A stretch of DNA of 24,264 nucleotides from Prevotella sp. UBA1378. GTDB lineage: Bacteria; Bacteroidota; Bacteroidia; Bacteroidales; Bacteroidaceae. The stretch lies in assembly GCA_002305505.1 (NCBI GenBank), contig DBRC01000049.1, forward strand, positions 1-24,264, written 5' to 3'. The position numbers and the translations under genes are program-made. Every line of letters begins with the position of its first letter. Position 1 is the first letter of the stretch. Below are positions 21,475-24,264 of the stretch, one piece after another. Under the pieces are notes generated by a model. It saw nothing but the letters and a program-made list of their open reading frames with translations, was not told the origin of the DNA and did no database searches.

Positions 21475-23781
21475 ATGAGAAAATCTACCAAGAAAGTACT
21501 TGTGTTAGCGCTCGGTGCCTTAATCCTTGCGCCACAAAGCATGTCTGCCCAAGGCAGCAAACGAACATTAAAATCGGAAAACTACGAGTCGGCCACAGCC
21601 TCCGACTGGACTTGTCCTAATGGTAATGCTGTTTTGAAAACAGGAGACGCCGTTTACGGTAATTATGCACAATGCTATCCAAGCGGTAACGGAAACCGTA
21701 GTTGCTATAAATCCGTAACCTACGACTATACTGCGGGAACCGGCTTTACTACGGCCGACATGGGAACCAGCGGATATAACATCGAGTTTGATATGGTGCA
21801 GGTAAGTGGTAACGTAGCAAACAGGAGCGTTTCCCAGTTTGTCGTTCCCACGTCGGGGCCGAATCTCGCCACAAATACAACTTATGCGGGTACCGACTAT
21901 ATTTTTGCTTTGTCGCAGCCCCAACGTACAGCATCTTCAACAAGCACGACGTGGTATATCAACGACCTGACAAACGCTACAGGCCAAACAGTGAACTTGG
22001 ACGGAAGCAAATGGTATCATGTAAAGTTGGTCGTTACGGCAGAGTCTGTAGGCTATACCATCACAGACAACGCTACGTCAGAGCAGGTTGCACAGGGGGC
22101 ATTGGCTGTAAGTTCTTTGCCTACTATCACCGGTTTCTGGAATTTGTTAGGCCGGGGCAGCGGTAAAATCAATTTTGACAACCTCGATATCTACGATTAT
22201 ACGGCCACAGCTACGGCATCTGCCCCTACTTTTACTTTGAAGGCAGTGAACGGCGAATCGCGAACATATACGGTTACGAATCCGAATGCGGGCGGTACGC
22301 TGTATTACACAACTGTTCCGGCAGACGAAGCTCCGGCTACCGGCGATGCTGCTTATACTGCTGTTACGGATGCAGCTAAGGATGTAATATTTACGCAAAG
22401 CGGTACGTATTATGCCTATGCTGCCCTTGAAGACAATGTAACTGTTTCAACGGTGGTTTCGGCAGAAGTGACTACAGGCGCTATCACATTGCCGACACCG
22501 GTATACGTGATTTCCAACTTGAAAGCCGGTTATGAAAAATCCTATAAAGTAACAGCCTCTAATGATGTGCTATTGGCGCCTACCGTATCCTTGCAGTACG
22601 TATTTACTCCCGAAAGCGGTCCGGTTCAAGCGCCTGTAAGCCTTGATAATGGCGGAACAATCGCCTCAACGGAAGCTGGTGAATACGTAATCACAGCATC
22701 TGCAGACGGATATACGTCTTCATCGGTGACAATTACGAATGACAAGGCGTACAGACAGACAAGGACTATCGACTTTACAGCTTTTACAGCCGATGATTTT
22801 ACGGAAATATGGACCGAAGCAACGGGGGCCCCAAGGGACAAATGGACAACTGGCGACGCAGCTATTCCTGCCGATGCAACATATTATAAATTAAACGACC
22901 CTGCTGCGGAATCAGCAGCAACGGCCGTTGAAGGTATTACTATTTCCAACTACACACAACGCCAGCCACACGTTTATATAGGTTTTGGGCTCCTCACCCC
23001 ATACGAACCACTTAGCGGCAGCGGTAATTACATGAACTTTACAGTAAATGACGCCACGGAAGGACAATATGCCGTGTATGAGGGCTGGAATAATTATGGC
23101 TCAGGCACGTTTACAACTGTTCAGGAAGCTACCGCCCCGTTCGGGCTGTATCGTTATGACACAATGCTGAAAACCATCAAGCTCTATTCTGAAGACCTCG
23201 GCTCCGTCGACGCCACCATCACCCCGGCTGGATATGCCACCTTCTCGAGCAGCCATGCACTTGATTTCTCGGGCGTTACCGGCCTGAAGGCTTACGTGGC
23301 TTCTTCCGTCACGGCCGAAGGCGCAGTGGTGATGACACGGGTCGAAGGCGCAGTGCCTGCAAATACGGGCCTGCTGCTGAAGGGCGCTTCTGCTATCATC
23401 CCTGTAGTTGCTACGGCTACGGCTCCTGCTGCCAACTTCCTCGTTGCTACGGTAACTGAGACTCCGGTAGCCGCTTCGGCCGACGGTGCATACAACTACA
23501 TGCTGGCCAATGGCGACAACGGCATCGGATTCTATAAAGTGGAGACGGCTACCACCTCCGCTGCCGGCAAGGCTTACCTGCAGACGGCAACGGCGCTTGG
23601 CGAAACGAGCGGCACGAAAACCGTGAAGATGATTTTCAGCGACGGCACGGCCACGGGCATCAGCGAAATCAATAGTGCAGCGGCTGCCGGCGACGGCGTA
23701 TACTACAACCTGAACGGCATGCGCGTGCAGAACCCCACGAAGGGCTTGTATATCTTGAACGGTAAGAAGATGATGAAATAA
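21475..23781 (+). CDS. Large secreted multidomain protein with Bacteroidales C-terminal tail
   Basis: The 768-aa product has a signal peptide (MRKSTKKVLVLALGALILAPQSMSAQ). Residues ~30-245 look like a LamG/concanavalin-type beta-sandwich, with SKWYHVKLVVTAESVGYTI and GSGKINFDNLDIYDY. Residues ~250-340 and ~345-430 look like two Ig-like or chitobiase-C-terminal-type modules. Another beta module follows (~433-570, starting TRTIDFTAFTADDF). The final ~40 residues contain VYYNLNGMRVQNP, then GLYILNGKK, a tail that resembles the type IX secretion A-type sorting domain but is also common in Bacteroidales lacking that system. No catalytic motif is seen, so a surface binding or structural role is likeliest. 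From about 23190 the codons become visibly more GC-rich than in the N-terminal two thirds. Confidence 0.8.
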   Translation: MRKSTKKVLVLALGALILAPQSMSAQGSKRTLKSENYESATASDWTCPNGNAVLKTGDAVYGNYAQCYPSGNGNRSCYKSVTYDYTAGTGFTTADMGTSGYNIEFDMVQVSGNVANRSVSQFVVPTSGPNLATNTTYAGTDYIFALSQPQRTASSTSTTWYINDLTNATGQTVNLDGSKWYHVKLVVTAESVGYTITDNATSEQVAQGALAVSSLPTITGFWNLLGRGSGKINFDNLDIYDYTATATASAPTFTLKAVNGESRTYTVTNPNAGGTLYYTTVPADEAPATGDAAYTAVTDAAKDVIFTQSGTYYAYAALEDNVTVSTVVSAEVTTGAITLPTPVYVISNLKAGYEKSYKVTASNDVLLAPTVSLQYVFTPESGPVQAPVSLDNGGTIASTEAGEYVITASADGYTSSSVTITNDKAYRQTRTIDFTAFTADDFTEIWTEATGAPRDKWTTGDAAIPADATYYKLNDPAAESAATAVEGITISNYTQRQPHVYIGFGLLTPYEPLSGSGNYMNFTVNDATEGQYAVYEGWNNYGSGTFTTVQEATAPFGLYRYDTMLKTIKLYSEDLGSVDATITPAGYATFSSSHALDFSGVTGLKAYVASSVTAEGAVVMTRVEGAVPANTGLLLKGASAIIPVVATATAPAANFLVATVTETPVAASADGAYNYMLANGDNGIGFYKVETATTSAAGKAYLQTATALGETSGTKTVKMIFSDGTATGISEINSAAAAGDGVYYNLNGMRVQNPTKGLYILNGKKMMK

Positions 23782-23802
23782 CCTAAATAAAAAAACAGAA
23801 CA

Positions 23803-23991
23803 ATGAAAAAGAATTATATGAAACCCGAGGCGGACGTCCTCAACATGGATTTTGAAACGGCCATCCTCGCCGGATCATTCGGAGACGAAAGCGGCAACAC
23901 GCTGGATGGCGGCAGTAACAAGGGCACTTATACCGGCGGACAGCTCTCTGCCGGCAGCGGCTTCGACGTGTGGGACGCTGAAGAGGAATAA
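23803..23991 (+). CDS. Bacteroidales small peptide, 62 aa
   Basis: The product begins MKKNYMKPEADVLNMDFETAILAGS and ends in an acidic GFDVWDAEEE after a Gly/Ser-rich middle (GGSNKGTYTGGQLSAGSG). This layout, with a KKxYxKPE start, an ILAGS segment and a WD-acidic tail, recurs in short proteins of Bacteroides and Prevotella whose function I do not know. It starts 21 bp after the 768-aa gene and is followed by the terminator, so the two are co-transcribed. The ILAGS junction may be a leader-like cleavage point, but this is not established. There is no conventional signal peptide or membrane segment. Confidence 0.75.
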   Translation: MKKNYMKPEADVLNMDFETAILAGSFGDESGNTLDGGSNKGTYTGGQLSAGSGFDVWDAEEE

Positions 23992-24000
23992 GTTTTTTGG

Positions 24001-24028
24001 GGATTAAGGATTAAGGATTAAGGATTAT
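24001..24028 (+). repeat. Four 7-bp tandem repeats
   Basis: GGATTAA is repeated three times in a row, followed by GGATTAT. The last copies form the left arm of the terminator hairpin, so the array lengthens the possible pairing with the right arm at 24046-24057. Confidence 0.85.
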
Positions 24029-24064
24029 GGCTTAATAGCTATGGCAATCCTTAATCCTTTTTTT
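24015..24064 (+). terminator. Rho-independent terminator of the 768-aa/62-aa transcript
   Basis: GGATTAAGGATT (24015-24026) pairs perfectly with AATCCTTAATCC (24046-24057) around a 19-nt loop, followed by seven T (24058-24064). It begins 23 bp after the stop of the 62-aa gene. Confidence 0.9.
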
Positions 24065-24096
24065 ATCCTATCCACTATCCATCCTTAATACCTGAG

Positions 24097-24135
24097 TTCG
24101 GGATAAGGATATCACGTTTATCCGGACGGCGGTGC
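24097..24135 (+). repeat. 39-nt direct repeat, copy 2
   Basis: This copy shares 31 of 39 positions with 21177-21215, in the same orientation. Within it GGATAA (24101-24106) and TTATCC (24118-24123) form a short dyad around GATATCACG. It lies after the terminator of the 62-aa gene. Confidence 0.7.
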
Positions 24136-24186
24136 CCCCTTTGCGTTGTAACAGCCCTGCCTGTACAGGGCCAGGGGATACACGCT

Positions 24187-24256
24187 GTTTTGATTTTTGG
24201 CCATTTTTCTGAGATTTTTGGCCAATTATCTCAGAAAAATGGCCAAAAATCAAAAC
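24187..24256. repeat. Perfect 28-bp inverted repeat
   Basis: Arms 24187-24214 and 24229-24256 are exact reverse complements around a 14-nt loop. The left arm and loop also contain a direct repeat: GATTTTTGGCCA occurs at 24192 and again at 24213. The element is A/T-rich, has no T run placed as in a simple terminator, and lies 8 bases from the window end. Confidence 0.9.
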
Positions 24257-24264
24257 CGTTAGTT

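Noticed and set aside
24001..24028. CRISPR-like or variable tandem array
   Set aside because: The units are 7 bp without spacers and serve as part of the terminator stem.
24068..24253. 61-aa minus-strand frame near the window end
   Set aside because: It runs through the inverted repeat and the 39-nt repeat, has no start context, and its sequence reflects the repeats.

Overview
The window looks like chromosomal DNA of an anaerobic, carbohydrate-degrading member of the Bacteroidales (Bacteroides/Prevotella-type). The evidence is a SusD/RagB-type remnant, secreted glycosidases of the families GH127/146, GH97 and GH88, TAnnTTTG promoter boxes, a Bacteroidales OmpA-type lipoprotein, and a large secreted protein with the GlyLeuTyrIle-asn-Gly-Lys-Lys C-terminal tail common in this order. 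GC is moderately high, visibly higher in the 13.7-21 kb block. No tRNA, rRNA, CRISPR array, transposase or intact SusC/SusD pair is visible.

Layout. (1) 30-1165, minus: a broken SusD-like gene, with a signal-peptide start in one frame and the SusD C-terminal half in another. (2) 1333-2943, plus: a secreted alpha/beta-hydrolase-type esterase, convergent with and overlapping the next operon by 14 bp. (3) 10391-2930, minus, operon A: heparinase II/III-like polysaccharide lyase, GH88 unsaturated glucuronyl hydrolase, GH97, GH127/146. The genes are 5 bp apart, overlapping by 4 bp, and 9 bp apart. All four products have signal peptides, so this is a periplasmic or extracellular uronic-acid and L-arabinofuranose glycan pathway. 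(4) 10458-11977, minus: two separately transcribed genes, an OmpA-type lipoprotein and a 93-aa conserved protein, each with a recognisable promoter box and terminator hairpin.

(5) 21102-12066, minus, operon B: corrinoid-binding protein, MtaA-like zinc methyltransferase, MetH-activation-domain protein, secreted beta-helix protein, cytoplasmic GH31 alpha-xylosidase-like enzyme, a second uroporphyrinogen-decarboxylase-like protein without the MtaA zinc ligands, and a sodium:solute symporter. This is the most interesting part: a corrinoid methyl-transfer module (methyl carrier, methyltransferase, reactivator) in one tight transcription unit with sugar import and glycoside cleavage genes. The simplest reading is anaerobic B12-dependent removal of methyl groups from an O-methylated sugar released by the glycosidases. 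That is inference; the substrate and methyl acceptor cannot be read from the sequence.

(6) 21103-21474: a 372-bp divergent intergenic region with a promoter and two GTAC-centred palindromes exactly 20 bp apart. (7) 21475-23991, plus: a 768-aa secreted multidomain protein and a 62-aa Bacteroidales small peptide, ending in a clear terminator at 24015-24064. This pair is flanked by two direct copies of a 39-nt repeat. (8) The last 80 bases hold a perfect 28-bp inverted repeat.
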